Source: Nymphaea colorata (taxonomy: Eukaryota > Streptophyta > Magnoliopsida > Nymphaeales > Nymphaeaceae). Taken from it: a DNA stretch of 64,000 nucleotides. A program made the translations under genes and the position numbers. Below are positions 61,807 through 64,000 of the stretch, in pieces. The notes under the pieces are model-generated. The model made no database searches, was not told where the DNA came from, and worked only from the letters and a program-made list of their open reading frames with translations. Where the stretch lies: positions 13,370,854 to 13,434,853 of the forward strand of contig NC_045147.1 of the NCBI RefSeq assembly GCF_008831285.2. The letters run 5' to 3'. Position 1 is the stretch's first letter; each line of letters begins with the position of its first letter.

Positions 61807-64000
61807 GTTTTGCTTTGGCTGATTACTTTTCAATATTCACCACACTCCTGGAATCTGTTGGTTGAATTGGTGCATATGAATCACATCCAGTCAGAATGTG
61901 GTCACAGATAGGAACAGAAGAATGTCGCTGTCCACATGTAAAAAGTAGAGTTAGTCCTCTAGATTGGTCTGATTCACTAGAAGTTGGTCTGAAACATTCT
62001 TTTCTTCTGATGCTGCTGACAGAAATGCAGTTGTACCATGTTCTTATCTATTGCTTGATTCAAACCAACTATGCTTTGCAATTTTGTTTAGTTGATTAAT
62101 TCATTTGTTATGATTGACGACTTCCAAAGATCCATTCCTTGCTTTTGAAGCGGGGATAGAGTTTTCTCTTGCAATGCCCACATGCCATATCTTTTAATTG
62201 TCTTAGTGGATTTCATAAATCTGAAATAGAAAAGTGTTATTGTTTATTTTTTCAAAATCCAAAAGATATTTGCAAACTTTACCGGATGGAACCATGTGGA
62301 CATTCACGTGATGTATACATATAGAAGAAAATTTTCACATTCATTTGACTGAACTGCACTCAAGTATTTTAGCTGTGGGAGAACATAACATGGATTGTGG
62401 CGGGTGCAATCAATCAGAACCATTTCCTTGGGAGAAATGAGTCTACAGTAAGCTTTATCAGTGGAATGTCTTGTTAGGCTGCCTAGTTTCAAGTGTCATT
62501 GTAATGCTTTTATGATTCCTCTTTACACTTCCCATAACAAATTGCTCCTCCATCAACCCAATTTGCACCACCTCCCTTCTCCTTTTCATCTCATGTCAGG
62601 CTATAGTGCTCAGTTCTTGATCCACATAGCATCATTTTTCTCCCTTCTCATGCTGCTCTACGATTTCATGTTATGCTGAAGTTGTTCTTTCTCCTCCTCA
62701 CGACCCCTTTCCTACAAATTATGTTTTGAAGTTTTTTTTTTTTTTCCAAGTAAAATTGTCCATGTCTTCTTGTAAGGTTCCCTTGGGAACTTTTATTATT
62801 TATCTGCTTGTCAATTCTTGGAGTTCTTCAAAGGCAACTTATGTTTTGGGCTAATTAACAATGTGCATGGGTTGGTCCTGAAGGTGTGTTTGATACACGG
62901 CCAAAAGTACACCCTCATTCATGTTTCTCTGGACTTCTGTTTTGGGCATATCTTATTTTTCACGAAGTCTTAGATAAGGCTATCTGCCTCAAGTACTGCA
63001 AAATATTTTCCTTGATTCCTTGGTCGATATTTTATTTGTTGATCCATAGCCTGAGGTTTTGGGTGTGGTAAAATTAAAATTGTTTTGGCGGCTGTAAAGA
63101 GTAATTGTTTTAACGATTGTGGCATGTGGAGTTTGTTTGTCTTTCCATTTATATCATTACTTTTTAGGATTTTCCTATTATTTGAGTTTGTTGATGGTTG
63201 GGTTGGTGTTCTAGGGGCTGCTAATGATAGGAAGAGTAAGTTGGGGTAAGAAGCGGTAAGATCAGGATCAACTCGGGTCCAATTTCTCTGAAATGTTGTA
63301 GATTGTGCTGTGGCACTTGCCAAGCTGGTGGTCTCAACATGGTGGAGGCACGCTGTGAATGGAGTTTGCCAAACTGTTATCAGCTGCAGTTGACTTTCCT
63401 AGTTACACTGGTGTTTCTGCTGTATCTCCCTCAGGTTGCATGTTAGGCTTATCTGAATTTGTGAAGCATCAAGGTTGTTTTGTTGGCACAACTGTGACTG
63501 CGACTCTGAAGAATTATGATTGAGTCCTATAGGATAAATGGCAGTTCTAATCTTATAGATAGTTTAAGATTCTTTATAGCAATTGAGCGAACATGAATGT
63601 GATTCTTTTTGACGGTAAATTTTTATTTCGGCCAATTGTGTTTTCTGGTATCTCCTGTTGGAAAAAGTGAATGGTACTAGATGCAAGTATTTTTTTTTGT
63701 GAAAGTTTGGGAATTTCATTGTGCGGGGGTAATGTTACTCTGACAATACAAGATAATAATTTTAAGGGGTGCAAAAACCTGTTATACATCCATTAGATGG
63801 TCGTATCACTCAATGCTTGATGTAGGATGGCTAGTTTTAAGAATTTTGAAAAACTCAACATTTTAATAAGGCAAAGATTTAACCTGGAAACTAAAGAAGA
63901 ATGCATTAAAAGTTATGAAGGCCACCAATGCCCACATGTACATCTTGAAGTTTATTCGTATTCAATCGAGACGCCTGCTGGAGTGGTTCTTTGAATTTAT
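61807..64000. other. Region downstream of LCB1
   Basis: The first few hundred bases are the probable LCB1 3' UTR. No further gene is recognised. Open frames up to 117 codons on the minus strand (62970-63323) lack any known domain. A T-rich run lies near 62732-62746. Confidence 0.6.

Overview
This is nuclear DNA from a flowering plant. The evidence is spliced genes with GT-AG introns, a plant-type histone H4, a clock pseudo-response regulator with a CCT domain, a DUF620 protein, a plastid ribosome-hibernation factor, an NDR1/HIN1-like protein and plant hAT-type transposons. The species cannot be fixed from the sequence. Long introns full of repeats, abundant (AT)n tracts and many short non-autonomous elements would suit an early-diverging angiosperm or a magnoliid, but that is only a guess.

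Layout. Positions 1-4186 (+) hold a five-exon EMC8/9 gene with a 2.9 kb third intron. It is convergent with a four-exon PSRP1-type ribosome-hibernation gene at 4845-8941 (-). A gene-poor stretch follows, containing an 81-bp minisatellite (9410-9726) and hAT-related termini, up to an intronless histone H4 gene at 14121-14432 (+). A three-exon DUF620 gene lies at 16723-19114 (+). A small intronless gene for a probable plastid protein lies at 22153-22602 (-). From 22603 to about 36800 I see no gene, only degenerate repeats, including a dispersed family with Tip100-like ends. An eight-exon PRR5/PRR9-class clock gene occupies 37618-42694 (+); the 700 bp before it are GC-rich and carry two perfect evening elements and a G-box. 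An intronless NHL (LEA-2) gene is at 45088-45822 (+). After 5.5 kb of repeats, including an array rich in GAGCTCGA and a long (AT)n tract, comes a twelve-exon gene for LCB1, the non-catalytic subunit of serine palmitoyltransferase, at 51415-61806 (+). Its 5.1 kb seventh intron carries a dead hAT transposon in the opposite orientation.

The genes are unrelated housekeeping or regulatory genes: ER membrane-protein insertion, plastid translation control, chromatin, circadian timing, membrane or defence functions, and sphingolipid synthesis. They do not form a pathway or cluster. Reconstructed lengths (EMC8/9 203 aa, PSRP1 335 aa, H4 103 aa, DUF620 377 aa, PRR 731 aa, NHL 244 aa, LCB1 483 aa) fit intact genes. 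I found no convincing new multi-gene system. The most rewarding points are the evening-element cluster at the PRR gene, the decayed hAT element whose three stop codons all fit C-to-T change, the hairpin at its terminus, and the dispersed Tip100-like family.
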